Assembly: GCA_032622095.1 (NCBI GenBank)
Contig: CP136066.1
Coordinates: forward strand, 93,951,319-94,015,318
Length of the DNA: 64,000 nt
Direction of reading: 5' to 3'
Source: Siphonodentalium dalli
Taxonomy: Eukaryota; Mollusca; Scaphopoda; Gadilida; Siphonodentaliidae
Shown here: in pieces, positions 1 through 11,554 of the stretch
How positions within the stretch are numbered: position 1 is the first letter of the stretch
Layout of the letters: the number at the start of each line of letters is the position of its first letter
Translations under genes and position numbers: made by a program
The notes under the pieces: model-generated
What the model saw: only the letters and a program-made list of their open reading frames with translations
Databases searched by the model: none
What the model was told of the DNA's origin: nothing

Positions 1-94
1 GAATTGCTATGATACTGTTGGGGCAAACTGATGCTGTTAACAAAAAGTACCGTTATTTTTTTATTTTTTATTTTTCGCGGTATTCCGATAATCT

Positions 95-321
95 GAACTA
101 TTTGAACTTACTATGCGATTAGTGATGTTTGTTAAGAAATCACTGTTAAAGTTTTGTTTACATAACAATGGTTTCAACTTGTGAAATTTCATTATTGGTG
201 ATTTATCAATAATTAATATAAGAGCAAAATTTACCAATTTTTCCATGTTCTTCTTGGTGGTGATGTTTTTATAGACTTATCGTTTTTGCACATTTACCCA
301 CTGCGAAGGCCTTGATTTATT
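95..321. repeat. TTAA-KL family MITE, right part
   Basis: The right end reads CACTGCGAAGGCCTTGATTT and abuts TTAA at 322-325. The interior matches copies near 20.1-20.3 and 29.1-29.3 kb, including TCCATGTTCTTCTTGG followed by TGATGTTTTT. Here the internal site reads GGTGGTGATG, whereas the other two copies carry a long G run at that position. Confidence 0.6.
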
Positions 322-325
322 TTAA

Positions 326-685
326 CAGATAGTAGCTTTGGATAAAAAGATTTCATATCAGCTTATTGCATTTACAGTCGAAAAAGGATTTCATTGCAAC
401 AAATCTTGTCCAATGCTTCATCATAAGTGATCACTGCTTTCATTGAAAAGTTCATAACCTCAACTGATCACAGCTATTGGCAAAAAATAATTTCTTCACA
501 ACTGTTTCTGCAAAAGGACGTCATTTCAACTGATTGCATTCATAGTTGAAGAAGGAATCATCACAACTAATCGCAGCCAATCACAAATAATCTAAGGGCC
601 TGAAAATTATATGACGATGGCCATGCAAAATATATTTTCCAGTTCTCAGGCCAAAACATTTTGAAAAGAATGCCCACATATTCAC
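326..685. other. Unassigned spacer with degenerate direct repeats
   Basis: No gene or splice-supported exon seen. Short degenerate repeats of the type TCATTTCAACTGATTGCA recur between about 350 and 585. Confidence 0.4.
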
Positions 686-792
686 TGAGAGCTTTCTGAT
701 GAATGGCAACAAGCCATATTTTCGACTAAATCCTGAAAAATTACCCATATTTCTGCTGTGGTTAAGGAGTCGATTATTTAGGGAATTACTGT
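686..792. mobile_element. TA-A MITE, one arm only
   Basis: Right arm of the TA-A palindrome (CTTTCTGATGAATGGCAACA through GGGAATTACTG, followed by TA). The left arm is missing or replaced by unrelated sequence. Confidence 0.75.
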
Positions 793-980
793 ATCTAAAC
801 ATGGCTGTTCTGCACGATTCATGAATCAGTTTCATCCCAATTGAAGTTTACACTGATTTGCAGCTGTTATAATGCGAAAATTAATTATTTTCAAATTAGA
901 TAATCATTTTTCGTTCTGTCTTCACCAGGCTCAGCTGGAAAACCTTCCTCGTTCCTATCACATGCACAATTTTATAGCTT

Positions 981-1138
981 GAATATATATTATTAATGAG
1001 AGACAGTCAAACTTTGATATAGAATATATATTATTAATGAGAGACAGTCAAACTTTGATAGAATATATATTATTAATGAGAGACAGTCAAACTTTGATAG
1101 AATATATATTATTAATGAGAGACAGTCAAACTTTGATA
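981..1138. repeat. Minisatellite, 39-bp unit, four copies
   Basis: Four near-identical units begin with GAATATATATTATTAATGAG at 981, 1022, 1061 and 1100. The first unit is 41 bp, the others 39 bp. Confidence 0.95.
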
Positions 1139-1278
1139 AAAGTTAATTTGTTAGATTTCATGATTTGTTTTAACACAAATTGAGAACTTTTGTATCCGAA
1201 GTTTGACTGCATACATGAATTATACCCTGCTTCAACATTCCACTGTAGACTACCCTGGTAAGTTTCTACTACTCTTGG

Positions 1279-1503
1279 ATTGAACCCTTTGTATACTAAA
1301 TACTTATTGACAAGTAGTTCCTTTAGGAAATGTTCAGATAATAAGTTCAACAAACGACTGTAGGTATAGGTCATTTGTTGAACTTATTATCTGTAAATTT
1401 CTCTCCAATAAATATGATTCCATCTGCACTTGTATTTGTATTGTCTGTTGTCTGCTTATGTTTTCTGAAAACCCCTGCAATGTATACTTTTTATATGCCC
1501 GTT
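1279..1503. mobile_element. TTAA-E MITE, diverged
   Basis: Contains the family motifs TACTAAATACTTATTGAC, AATGTTCAGATAATAAGTTC and its inverted counterpart GAACTTATTATCTG around a short loop. Left flank is TTGA rather than TTAA. The right end runs into TTAA-B at 1504. Confidence 0.7.
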
Positions 1504-1507
1504 TTAA

Positions 1508-2282
1508 CCCTTTACCCAACAAAGCGGCCAAAAACGCCCAAATAAAGCTTCAACAACCTAAAATATCTTCGGTCTGTCTCAATAACACCATACAAATATG
1601 GATATCATTGGAACCGGTTCATTGACCACATTGTGATGGTTACAGTTATGCCCTGTGCCAATGCATTCTCTTATATATGCGAGTCGACCATAGGTCGCTC
1701 GCATATATAAGAGAATGCATTGGCCTAAAAAAGACTTTTTACCATTTTTTCTTACATTCTTTAACAATTTTATAATTTTTTCTTACATTTAAAAAAAAAA
1801 TTATATAGAGGATCTCACATGAGTTCCTATTTTATACGGAATTTATCAACCGAGTTCACTAAATTCGATTTGAGCCGAGGTTTACCGAGGCTCAAATAGA
1901 ATTTAGAGGACGAGGTTGATAAATTACGTATAAAATAGGACGAGTGTGAGATACCTTTTATCACATGATCAAATAAACCCGAAGCAACGCGAAATATTCA
2001 TCGAAAACAACAATCATAAACTACAGCGATCGCAAGTTATCTGAAGAACGCCGTGACGTCATCGCACGCGCTGATATTAAACGTGTCTATTACCGATAAT
2101 TATGAAACTGCTTTTATGGCCAAATTATGTGATAAAATATTTTTCTACATTCTTTGACAATTTTATCATTTTTAATATGTGTTAAGCCAATGCATTCTCT
2201 TATATATGCGAGGCGACCTATGGTCGACTCGCATATATAAGATAATGCATTGGCACAGGGCCGCGTTCTGTTGGGTAAAGGG
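1508..2282. mobile_element. TTAA-B MITE with a nested insertion
   Basis: Flanked by TTAA at 1504-1507 and 2283-2286, ends CCCTTTACCCAAC and GTTGGGTAAAGGG. Two inverted palindromic cores (AATGCATTCTCTTATATATG) lie at about 1660-1725 and 2190-2255. The copy is about twice the usual 360-390 bp because another element sits between the cores. Confidence 0.85.
1795..2145. mobile_element. Foldback element nested in TTAA-B
   Basis: Inverted arms GAGGATCTCACATGAG...CCTATTTTATACG and CGTATAAAATAGG...GTGTGAGATACC flank a centre with its own palindrome around CCGAGGTTTACCGAGG. The right part is less AT-rich and contains GTGACGTCATCGCACGCG. Ends are imprecise because the host MITE is duplicated around TTTTTTCTTACATT. 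Confidence 0.6.
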
Positions 2283-2287
2283 TTAAA

Positions 2288-2632
2288 AAATGTTATTGGT
2301 CTTTCATGTCCATCCATTCGCTTTTTTTGGTTTCCTGATGATAACTTTGTAAGTCTGTACCGAATGGAATGAAATTTGGTATATGGGTTTTACTATCACA
2401 AAATAGAGGTCAAGTTTGAATTTGGGTTCCGACTGCCAATTTTCAGAATTTTGTCCCTTTTTGTTGGAAACTCAATTTTCAGTTCCAGATGATAAGTTTT
2501 AAAGTCTGAACTGAATGGAATGAATTTTGAGCCCTGTGTTTGCACCATCACATCGGATGGTCCTTTGTTCAGGTCTACATTTTGGACAAACCACGGGTGT
2601 CTTGCCATGCCCTAGCGATGCTCTTGTTTCAA
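2288..2632. repeat. I-type interspersed repeat
   Basis: Shares AATGTTATTGGTC, GAATGGAATGAAATTTGGTA and the end GCGATGCTCTTGTT with copies at 11.56-11.88 kb and, inverted, 34.08-34.55 kb. No coding capacity. Confidence 0.7.
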
Positions 2633-2635
2633 GAT

Positions 2636-2790
2636 ACGGGCGGCCATTGTGATGGGTATAGCTGTTAAAATAGTCACATCCGCTAAAACCGCCATAAATA
2701 GAAAGAATATTATATAATAGACAGATGTTCTTATACAAATCATACATATTGCGTAGATTGCATGTTATTGTCATGTTTGTATGTTTTGTT
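2636..2790. mobile_element. TTAA-KL element fragment
   Basis: GTTAAAATAGTCACATCCGC and ACCGCCATAAATAGAAAG match the left part of the intact copy nested at 50574-50926. Confidence 0.6.
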
Positions 2791-3002
2791 ATCAACAAAC
2801 ATCAAAACCATTTGTTTATAGACAAACACTCTGAACTATCGGATCGTCCAATGAAAATGTTCCGTTGCTCTGTGGAAGGCCAAGATAAAATTATTGGCGC
2901 AATCAACAATCGCATTCAAATCGGGCCAAATTTTATATTAATCGACACCTTTTACCTGCTGTCTGTTCAAAATCCAGCTAATCCATGTTATTTCATGAAT
3001 GG

Positions 3003-3549
3003 GAAATGATCAGACAGAAAATGTGTACATAATATAATTGTTCTTGCAAAGAGATGAATAGACGACAGCCAGACGAAATGATAATACAAGTGCAGAAGAA
3101 TTCATATGGTCGTTTGTTTAACCCTTTACCCAACAGAACGGTCCTGTGCCAATGCATTCTCTTATATATGCGAGTCGACCATAGGTCGCCTCGCATATAT
3201 AAGAGAATGCATTGGCTTAACACATATTAAAGAAAAAATGGTAAAAAGTGTTAAAAAAAAGTTTTTTTTAGGCCAATGCATTCTCTTATATATGCGAGGC
3301 GACCTATGGTCGACTCGCATATATAAGAGAATGCATTGGCACAGGGCATAACTGTAACTATCACAATGTGCTCAATGAGCCGGTTCCAATGATACCCATA
3401 TTTCCATGGTTTTATTGAGACAGACCGAAGATAATTTAGGCTGTTAGGGCGTTTCTGGGCGTTCTGTTGGGTAAAGGGTTAACTTATTATCTGAACATTT
3501 CCTATGGAATAACTACTCATCAATGATTAGTTAGTATAGAAAGGGTTAA
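3003..3549. mobile_element. TTAA-E MITE interrupted by TTAA-B
   Basis: E sequence before 3118 (GATAATACAAGTGCAGAAG...GGTCGTTTG) continues after 3482 (ACTTATTATCTGAACATTTC...AGAAAGGG). A B element occupies the middle, at a TTAA inside the E palindrome. Confidence 0.8.
3122..3478. mobile_element. TTAA-B MITE, complete, nested in E
   Basis: TTAA at 3118-3121 and 3479-3482. Ends CCCTTTACCCAACAGAACGG and GTTCTGTTGGGTAAAGGG. Two palindromic cores with centre GTCGACCATAGGTCG in opposite orientation, separated by an A/T-rich spacer. The open frames here read through the cores and are not genes. Confidence 0.93.
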
Positions 3550-3650
3550 GAAAATTTTGTTTTAGGTTCCTTTATGATGCCACTATCTATAATGAGGGTC
3601 AATACTGGCAGATCATGAATCTAATTTCTTTGATGCTAGATGTTGCTTAA

Positions 3651-3915
3651 CCCTTTCATGACGGGAGCTGCGTTGGTGCAGCATTAAAGATCCTGTGCCA
3701 GTGCATTCTCGTATATATGCGAGTCTCCCATAGGGAGCCTCGCATATACAAGAGATTGCACTGACTTACAAGGTCAAGGTAAATATTGTTAGGCCAATGC
3801 ATTCTATTATATGTGCGAGACTCCCTATGGGAATAATTATTCAATTATTTTTCAATAAGAATGCATTGGCACAGTGTTTTCGCTAAATTTCAGGACGCTC
3901 CAGTCATGGAAGGGT
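3651..3915. mobile_element. TTAA-C MITE
   Basis: Left TTAA at 3647-3650 then CCCTTTCATGACGGGAGCTG. Two cores with the C-type centre CTCCCATAGGGAG. Right end CCAGTCATGGAAGGG lacks TTAA (followed by TTTT), so the right target site has mutated. Confidence 0.85.
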
Positions 3916-4521
3916 TTTGTAATATCTGAGAGAGAAATCATGACAAAATATCCATTAGTACTAGCAATAAAATCCATTATTATGTCGATCAAACATACTG
4001 CTTCATTCACTTCATCAAAGATTGATGCAGGTCAGTGAATTTTATGGACATAATACAGTAACTATTCTACCGGTACATCAACAAACATGGTGATCTTATC
4101 AGCTAGGAGGTTTGATAAATTCATCTTAAGAAATGAACTGTGGGATTGTGAGTTATAACGTTATGTTCTGTGTTGATGTAGATGTTATGATTATGACGTT
4201 GATTATATTGTTCCTTTACCTCTCCCGTCTGTCTAACTGCACACTGTCACACCCACCTCTTCATTCAGAAGGACTCGTCAAAAGATTGTGAGAGACATTA
4301 ACCAGATTCAAATTATATCACACGTAACTTCTTATGTCTATAGTGAGGAATATAATCCAATGAGTTATCCAATGCTTTGTGTGAATACTGGGTCCTAATT
4401 TCAAGCAACAAATATAAATACTGTTCTGAAGCACCTCCCTTATCACCAAAAAGAGGACCTTCATTTTTTTCCAAAATTTTCAGAGTTCAAAATTCATTCT
4501 CAAATTTATCTATACTAGTTA
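3916..4521. other. Unassigned spacer
   Basis: No repeat family or supported exon recognised. Confidence 0.4.
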
Positions 4522-4721
4522 CAGTAATGCCCTCAAATAATCAACTCCTTAACCACAGCAGAACTATGGTCATTTTTCAGGATTTAGTCAGAAATATGGC
4601 TTGCTGCCATTCATCTGAGAGCTTTCCGATGAATGGCAACAAGCCATATTTCCGACTAAATCCTGAAAAATTACCCATAATTCTGCTGTGGTTAAGGAGT
4701 CGATTATTTAGGGAATTACTG
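4522..4721. mobile_element. TA-A MITE
   Basis: CAGTAATGCCC...GGGAATTACTG between TA dinucleotides, two complementary arms meeting at CATCTGAGAGCTTTCC. Confidence 0.92.
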
Positions 4722-5227
4722 TATTTGAAATTGAGATAGGTTTCTGTTTAAGAATTATTGGTTGAAAGGCATTGGAGGATTTATTCTATACATTGCTTGG
4801 AAAATTTTAGGATTTTTGACATCCATTAATTTCTAGAAATAAAAATAAATAGCCTCCAACCTTCATCCAATTTCCCATATGTAATTGCCTGAGAACACAT
4901 TTATTTAATTTTAATGGCCTTATTCTCCTGTGTTGGTAGACCGAACTTGGATATGGACTTAGCGACTATGAAATAGAGTATATGGAGGCATGTTTTCCCT
5001 TTGGAGGCTTTTCACAAGGATTGTTTGGGGAGATCTCATAACTACTTTAGAGTTTCTCAAAAAGAAAAAATTCCTAATAAATCATGAAAATTATCCTTAT
5101 TTTCAAAAAAATTTCAGATAAGTTTTGAGATCATTCCTCATGGTCTATAGACTCACATGTAAATGACTCTGGGTAATGACTCAAAAACAGAGAGCGACTT
5201 CAGACTCCCCCCACACAGCTACTGTAT
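4722..5227. other. Unassigned AT-rich spacer
   Basis: Nothing recognised apart from A/T-rich runs. Confidence 0.4.
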
Positions 5228-5346
5228 CCCACCCCTCACAGCAACTCCATGCCACACCGATGCCCATCCCACCCCTCACAACAACTCCATGCCACACCGA
5301 TGCCCATCCCACCCTTACAGGAACTCCATGCCACACCGATGCCCAT
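5228..5346. repeat. Minisatellite, 40-bp unit, three copies
   Basis: Units starting CCCACCCCTCACA and ending CACACCGATGCCCAT at 5228, 5268 and 5308. The unit length is not a multiple of three, so the reading frames over it shift and are not evidence of a gene. Confidence 0.95.
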
Positions 5347-5523
5347 TTGACTGATTAAACTTATAAATTATCACCATCACAAATTAATTTGTTCTTTTTA
5401 CCTCGATCATGAACTTCCTGAAATTGTTACAGTACATAGATTAAACAGCATCTGCTAGTTTGTGTGGTATCATTGCTTTTGAATTGTAATCACTCAATTA
5501 ACAACAGTTTATTTTCTTTTTAC

Positions 5524-5732
5524 AAAACCCTGTGCCAATGCATTCTCTTATATATGCGAGTCTCCCATAGGGACCCTCGCATATATAAGAGATTACATTG
5601 GCAAACCTTGACCTTGTAAGCCAGTGCATTCTCATATATACGAGGCTCTCTATGGGGGGACTCGCATATATTAGAAAATGCACTGGCACAGGATCTTAAA
5701 TGCTGCACCAGCGCAGCTCCCATCATGAAAGG
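5524..5732. mobile_element. TTAA-C MITE, inverted orientation
   Basis: Two cores with the CCCATAGGG-type centre, then GCTGCACCAGCGCAGCTCCC and ATCATGAAAGGG next to TTAA at 5733-5736. The left outer end is truncated at the core. Confidence 0.82.
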
Positions 5733-5787
5733 GTTAAATTTAAATTGCTAGAGTTGTTAATCTTAGACAATAGTGTCAACTTCTTAA

Positions 5788-6021
5788 CCCTTTGAGTGCC
5801 AGGGGCCGATCTTATCGGCTCTAAACCTACAAAATAGAGTCTGTTAAAGAATATAAGAATAAATTATTAAAATTGTGAAAGAAAAAAAATAAACAAAAAT
5901 TGTTAGGCCAATGCATTCTCTTATATATGCGAGGCGACCTATGGTCGACTCGCATATATAAGAGAATGCATTGGCACAGGGTCTATGGGTTGATACAAAA
6001 ATTGACCTGGCACTCAAAGGG
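5788..6021. mobile_element. TTAA-D MITE
   Basis: TTAA at 5784-5787 and 6022-6025, ends CCCTTTGAGTGCCAGGGG and CCTGGCACTCAAAGGG, a terminal hairpin GCCGATCTTATCGGC, and one palindromic core identical in type to that of TTAA-B (centre GACCTATGGTC). Confidence 0.9.
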
Positions 6022-6201
6022 TTAAAGGGAGACTGACAAACTGTACATAAATCCAGCCATTTATGGGGCCGTCTCTTACTCTATACAATATGCAACAAAT
6101 GAATGAATTTGAGTCGGGGATGAGTGCAAAATACACTCATGTACTCTATGAGTGATGTAAAACAACATGGTAATTATGATGAAAATTAGTAAATGGCTTA
6201 A

Positions 6202-6630
6202 CCCTTTACCCAACAGAACGGCCCTGTGCCAATAGAAAATTAGTAAATGGCTTAACCCTTTACCCAACAGAACGGCCCTGTGCCAATGCATTCTCTTATA
6301 TATGCGAGTCGACCATAGGTCGCCTCGCATATATAAGAGAATGCATTGGCTTAACACATATTAAAAATGATAAAATTGTCAAAAGAATGTAGAAAAATAT
6401 TATAAAAATTGTTAAAAACTAAGAAAGGCCAATGCATTCTCTTATATATGCAAGGCGACCTATGGTCGACTCGCATATATAAGAGAATGCATTGGCACAG
6501 GGCATAACTGTAACCATCACAATGTAGTCAATGAACCGGTTCCAATGATATCCATATTTGTATGGTGTTATTGAGACAGACCGGGCTGTTGAAGCTTTAT
6601 TTGGGCGTTTTTGGCCGTTTTGTTTTGTTT
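6202..6630. mobile_element. TTAA-B MITE with a duplicated left end
   Basis: Left TTAA at 6198-6201. A 54-bp segment spanning flank and left end (GAAAATTAGTAAATGGC through CTGTGCCAAT) occurs twice, at 6181-6234 and 6235-6288. The right end decays into GGCCGTTTTGTTTTG without the usual GGGTAAAGGGTTAA. Confidence 0.85.
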
Positions 6631-7144
6631 TGGCCTTTTACTTATTTTCATTCAGGTTGTAAATATACATGGTTCTTTGTGAATGCGAGTGTGTTTAACT
6701 CTCATTCTTGACTGATTAATTCTTTTATTGGATATGTTCTGTTGAGTATAGTAGATGTCCCCATTAATGGCTGGATGTAGGTACAGTATCCCTTTAATGA
6801 GACTGTTTTATTAGATAGTTGTTTTTTTTTATTCAGCCTTTTTTTCTGCAATGCATTAATATTACATTGATTTTTGAATTGTCTTGAATCACATATCCTT
6901 TCCAGGGCATACTTATTTCCACCCACCCTTATTTTACATGTTTTATATTATATGTGGTTCCATGCTTTGTGAAGTATAAACAATTTTGTGATATGGGAAT
7001 TAAAATGTGCACCAGATATGTCGATTATTAAAACAGGTCTTGCTGACTGAAATTAATGTCTTTTTATTCCACCCTTGGGATTTGGTTTGTCAAAAATTTA
7101 TTAGAAGTGGAAGTTTTTACATGGCAGTTTAATCCTTTCTTTAG
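6631..7144. other. Unassigned spacer
   Basis: No recognised repeat or supported exon. Confidence 0.4.
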
Positions 7145-8095
7145 GGCGTGCCAAAAAGTTAAATCCAAGATGGCTGCCAGTGGCCATGTTTTATGGCTGA
7201 ATTACCCCAAAATGACTCGTTCCCATCTACATACCAATGTTAACACCCATGACAAATTTCATGATCCGACCAAAGGTACGACCTGTAGCCCATGCCAAAG
7301 GATTTAGTCATGCAAAGATTAAGATCCAAGATGGCTGCCGCTGAACATGTTTTATGGCCGAATGACCCCAAAATGACTCGTTCCCATCTACATGTCAATA
7401 TTAACGTCCATGACAAATTTCATGATCCGACCAAAGGTACGACATGTAGCCGTTGCTCATGTATAGAGTAAAATCCAAGATGGCTGCTGGCGGCCATGTT
7501 TTTTGGCCGAATGACCCCAGAATGACTCTTTCCCATCTACATGTCAATATTAACATAATCTACAAATTTCATGATGATCAGACAAACAGTACGGCTTGTA
7601 GCCTGTGCTGATGGATTGAATTTTGAAATCCAAGATGGCCACTGACAGCCATGTTTTATTGCCGGATGACCTCAAAATGACTCGTTCCCATTTACATGTC
7701 AATGTTGACAACCATGACAAATTTCATAATGATCCGACCAAATGTACGACCTGTAGCCCATGCCACAGGATTTAGTCATGCAAAGAGTAAAATCCAAGAT
7801 GGCTGCTGGTGGCCATGTTTGTTTGACGAATGACCCCAAAATGACTCGTTTCCCATCTACATGTCATTGTTAACAACCATGACAAATTTCATAATGATGA
7901 GACATACAATACCACCTGTAGCATGTGCTAATCTATTGAATTTTGAAATCCAAGATGGCCACTGTCAGCCATGTTTTTTTGCCGAATGACCCCCAAAATG
8001 ACTAGTTCCCATCTACATGTCAATGTCAACAGCTATGACAAATTTCATAATGATCTGACCAAAGGTACGACCTGTAGCCCGTGCTAAAGAAAATT
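7145..8095 (+). repeat. G tandem array, about six units
   Basis: Units of roughly 155-160 bp, each with ATCCAAGATGGC, GGCCATGTTTTATGGCCGAA, ATGACCCCAAAATGACTCG and GTACGACCTGTAGCCC-like blocks. Units alternate between a TGGCTGCTGG form and a TTGAATTTTGAAATCC...TGGCCACTG form. Confidence 0.9.
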
Positions 8096-8311
8096 GTTGA
8101 AAGACATACGGAAGACGGATACCAAGCCATGGCAATATTGAGCTAAAAACGGCCTTATTATATGAGTGTTTCTGTCTGTCCATCCATTAGCAGTTTTGAT
8201 TTCCAAATGATAACTTTAGTTTGGGTTATTTTATCGGAACCAAATTTGGTATGTTGAGTTATCCAGACCAATATTAAGGCCAAGTTCGATTATGGGTTCG
8301 GTCCGAATATT

Positions 8312-8700
8312 TTTAGCTCACCTGAGACAAAGTCTCAGGTGGAGCTATAGTCATCACTCCTCATCCGTTGTCCGTCCGTCAATCCGTCAACAATTCTTTA
8401 AACTTCTTCTCCTCTGGAACCATAAGACCGAATGGGTTCATATTTGGTGTGGATGTTCCCCAGGTGACTCGCATTCAGATTTTTCAAATGAGTTTACTGG
8501 GTCTAATAGTTGCGAAGCCAGGGCCATAACTCTTTCCCTCCATAGTAATTCTTTTAAACATCTTCTCAAATACCATCAGGCCAAATGGATTCATATTTGG
8601 TATGAAGGATCCTTGGGTGACTGGGGTTCAGATTTGTTCAAATGAGGTCACTGGGTCAAATGTGGGCGAGGCCAGGGACATAACTCCAAAAAATATTTAA
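8312..8700 (+). repeat. H-type repeat with terminal hairpin
   Basis: Starts with the inverted repeat AGCTCACCTGAGACAAAG/TCTCAGGTGGAGCT and the CCGTTGTCCGTCCGTC tract, then two units of CATATTTGGT...GTGACT...CAGATTTGTTCAAATG. No gene. Confidence 0.7.
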
Positions 8701-8744
8701 AAAAAAGAAAGTTATTATTTAACTCCATGGTCAATTATATATAT

Positions 8745-9640
8745 ATACTAGCAGGTGACCCGACTTCGTCCGGGCTTTGACCTTGAATTGACCATTTTGA
8801 AGGTCAAGGTCAGGTTGGGGTAACGATTTGACCCGTCCAAAACACTCCCCCGACAAAAGTATCCCCAGGTATCAAATTTCGTCGAAATCCGTTAATTTTT
8901 AAATTAAATTTGAGTTAATTCTGCCTTTTTAATCAAGAGAAATGATGGTACCCGTCCCGTGATGGTACCCATCCCTAAAAGAGGTACGTTTGTGGGTACC
9001 CGTTTCAAGGTGAAGATCACCTCGGGCGGAAAACTTACCGGATGAAAATTTCCCCCGTTCCTTGGAACACCTAGGAAAATTTCGTCGAAATCCGCCAGTT
9101 TTACCCGATTTGACCTTGAATTGATCATTTTCAAGGTCGGTCGGGGTCACAATTTAACCCATCCATGAGACTTCCCGTGTGTAGCAAGTTTGAGCTCAAT
9201 CGTTTCAGGTCTATAAAGGACACACACATATATATCATTTGTGGGTACCCGTTTCAAGGTGAAGATCACCTCGGGCAATTCCTAGGAAGCCCTAAGTACG
9301 TAAGAATGACACAACACGCTCATGTCTGGATACAGTCACGCTCACGTGTGGACCCAGACGTAAGAATCACATTAGACGCATACACTCTTTATCAACGACA
9401 CTGCGGATACGAACGCTCTTTAACTATCAACGCGATTAACCCCACCGTGCCAATGGCGGTCATTTTTGTGACTGGGAGTGGAGAATGGGTGCTCTGAGCT
9501 TCTCCAAAACGGCGGTAAACACTGCCTGTGGCTTTTTAACCTTAGATTGGAAGTTTGAGCTCAATCGGTCCAGCCGTTTTCCTGGCCATAGCTAACAGAC
9601 AAACAACAAACAGACAGACAGAAGTCCCAAAATATATAGT

Positions 9641-9673
<33 letters not shown>
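8745..9673. repeat. J-type interspersed repeat ending in an AT microsatellite
   Basis: Begins ACTAGCAGGTGACCCGACTT and repeats CGGGCTTTGACCTTGAATTG-type and AAGGTGAAGATCACCTCGGG blocks. Ends CAGACAGACAGAAGTCCC with an (AT)n tract at about 9643-9673. The layout is like a non-LTR-type or other nonautonomous element in invertebrates; class not determined. Confidence 0.5.
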
Positions 9674-9675
<2 letters not shown>

Positions 9676-9984
9676 AGTGACCCCTGGCCCTTTACTCAAG
9701 TTTACTGCTTCTGCCACCTGGTCCCAAAAACAGAGAATCATTAATAAGAAGCATTTACTTTGGCTCTAACTGTATGCCGGGTATGCCTACAGATGTCAAG
9801 CGAAATCTGACATTTTTATAAACATTCCCTGGAGATCTGCTAGAGGTCATTAATTCCCAATTACAACAACAATCTATCATGTGTATTGTTCAAATCTTTC
9901 AACAGGACATTTAACACTCACACATCCACCACTTCACTAGAACATATTTGGCAAACTTGAAAAGTGTTTTTTTAAAGAACCACC

Positions 9985-10795
9985 AGCTCTATTTAGCTCA
10001 TATTTAATATTGAGGCTCTTTTGGTGATTGTGATTCAGATTTGTTCAATCAGGGTCACCAGGTCAAGTAGGTGCAAGGCCAGCTACATTACTCTTTCTCT
10101 CCATAGTAATTCATGATATGTCTTCTATGCAAGAATCAAATGGCCTATTTTGCTTATATTTGGTATGAAATTACCTTGGGTGACAGATTTGTGAAAATGG
10201 GATCACAAAGTCGAATAAGGGCAGAGCCAGAGATATAACTATTTCACCACATAGTAATTCTTAAAATATGTTTGCAAGAGCCAAGAACTAGTTGGCTTAT
10301 TTAGCATGGAATATTCTTGTTTGACTGCAATTCAGATTTTTTTTTAATGGGGTCACCTGGTCAAATAGGGGCCAAGCGAAGGACAGTTTTCCTCTTAATA
10401 TGCTTCCTTCACAAGGACCATCAGGTCTATTTTACTGATATTTAGTATGAAGGGTCCTTTGGTGTCTGGGATTCAAATTTATTCAGATGGGGTCACCGGG
10501 TTAAATAGGGTGGGACCAGGGACATAACTGTATGTCTCTATAGTAATACTTAAAATGTCTTCTCAAGAGAGGGTGGACTATTTAGCTTACATATAGTATG
10601 GAGGATCCTTTAGTGGATTCAGATTTGTTAACATGAGGTCAACCTGTTAAGAAATGACGGGGCTATGGGGACTTAACACTTTTGTGTCCAATAAAATCAT
10701 TAAAATACAAAATTCATTAAAACATCTACCTGGGAACTACCTGACTGATTAATCTGACATACATGTATGGGGTTTGGGTCCATGGATAATTGGGC
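9985..10795 (+). repeat. H-type tandem units
   Basis: About five diverged units of 150-170 bp with the blocks GTGATTCAGATTTGTTCAA, GGGTCACCAGGTCAA and CTCCATAGTAATTC, as in the 8.3-8.7 kb block. Confidence 0.65.
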
Positions 10796-10952
10796 TTCAA
10801 ACATGTCTAAATGGTTTTATATAAAGGCGCTTGTGAGATTGGAAATTTCTAACAATTGAGAAAGTTTGAGATGTCGGTTGTGAAATTCCAACCTAAGACT
10901 TGGGAGTCTGGAGCCCGGTCGGGAGGGGACTTGTTGAGCTGGAGGAGGGGAG

Positions 10953-10955
<3 letters not shown>

Positions 10956-11001
<46 letters not shown>
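10956..11001. repeat. Poly-G tract of 46 bases
   Basis: Uninterrupted G run after GGAGGAGGGGAGGGA. On the minus strand it produces a spurious polyproline reading frame. The length is likely to be unreliable in an assembly. Confidence 0.9.
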
Positions 11002-11002
<1 letters not shown>

Positions 11003-11239
11003 GATCAGTAGTGTACAGTTGGTAATTTCAAGGTAGATATTCAGCGATCTACATGCATGAAGCCTCTCCAGCCACATATTCTGTTTAGATCTACTTCTTT
11101 TAAAGTGATTATGAAAAGTTCTGACTGTTGTGGTCTCCAGTCCCAGTCTTATCAGTCTTTGCAGTCTGGTGAGCGACCCCACAGTCTTTGACTGTCTTGT
11201 TTAGTGTGACTTATGGCTCTTTTCGAATTAGAATTTTCA

Positions 11240-11330
11240 ATAATTGAGGTTTCCGGATGATAACTTTAGTTTGGGTCATTTTATCGAAACCAAATTTGGT
11301 ATGTGAGTTTTACAGACCATTGTTTTTTTG
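11240..11330. repeat. I-type repeat fragment
   Basis: CCGGATGATAACTTTAGTTT and ACCAAATTTGGTATG blocks of the I repeat only. A similar stub lies at about 8160-8310. Confidence 0.5.
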
Positions 11331-11554
11331 TGTACAGTCCATAAAAGCACACCGGGCGTATTTTCCCACGCACAGTGTAGCTCTTGTTTTTCCAAGCAAT
11401 TCGGTGAAGCATTATACCATTGTCGGAAAATTTGACACTAAAACACGCATTCTGGTTAGTGAGCTGCAATAGTTTATGATTCACCACTACCGTCTGCTGA
11501 AGCATTCACAAATTTGTAATAGTCAAGGGACCTCAATTAGAAGCATTTCTATAC

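Noticed and set aside
3106-6357. Recurring short frames translating to CILLYMRG or YIRECIG-like peptides on both strands at many loci
   Set aside because: They are translations of the palindromic core of TTAA-B, C and D and occur on both strands of the same copies.
10817-11182. Polyproline protein on the minus strand
   Set aside because: Caused by the 46-base G run.
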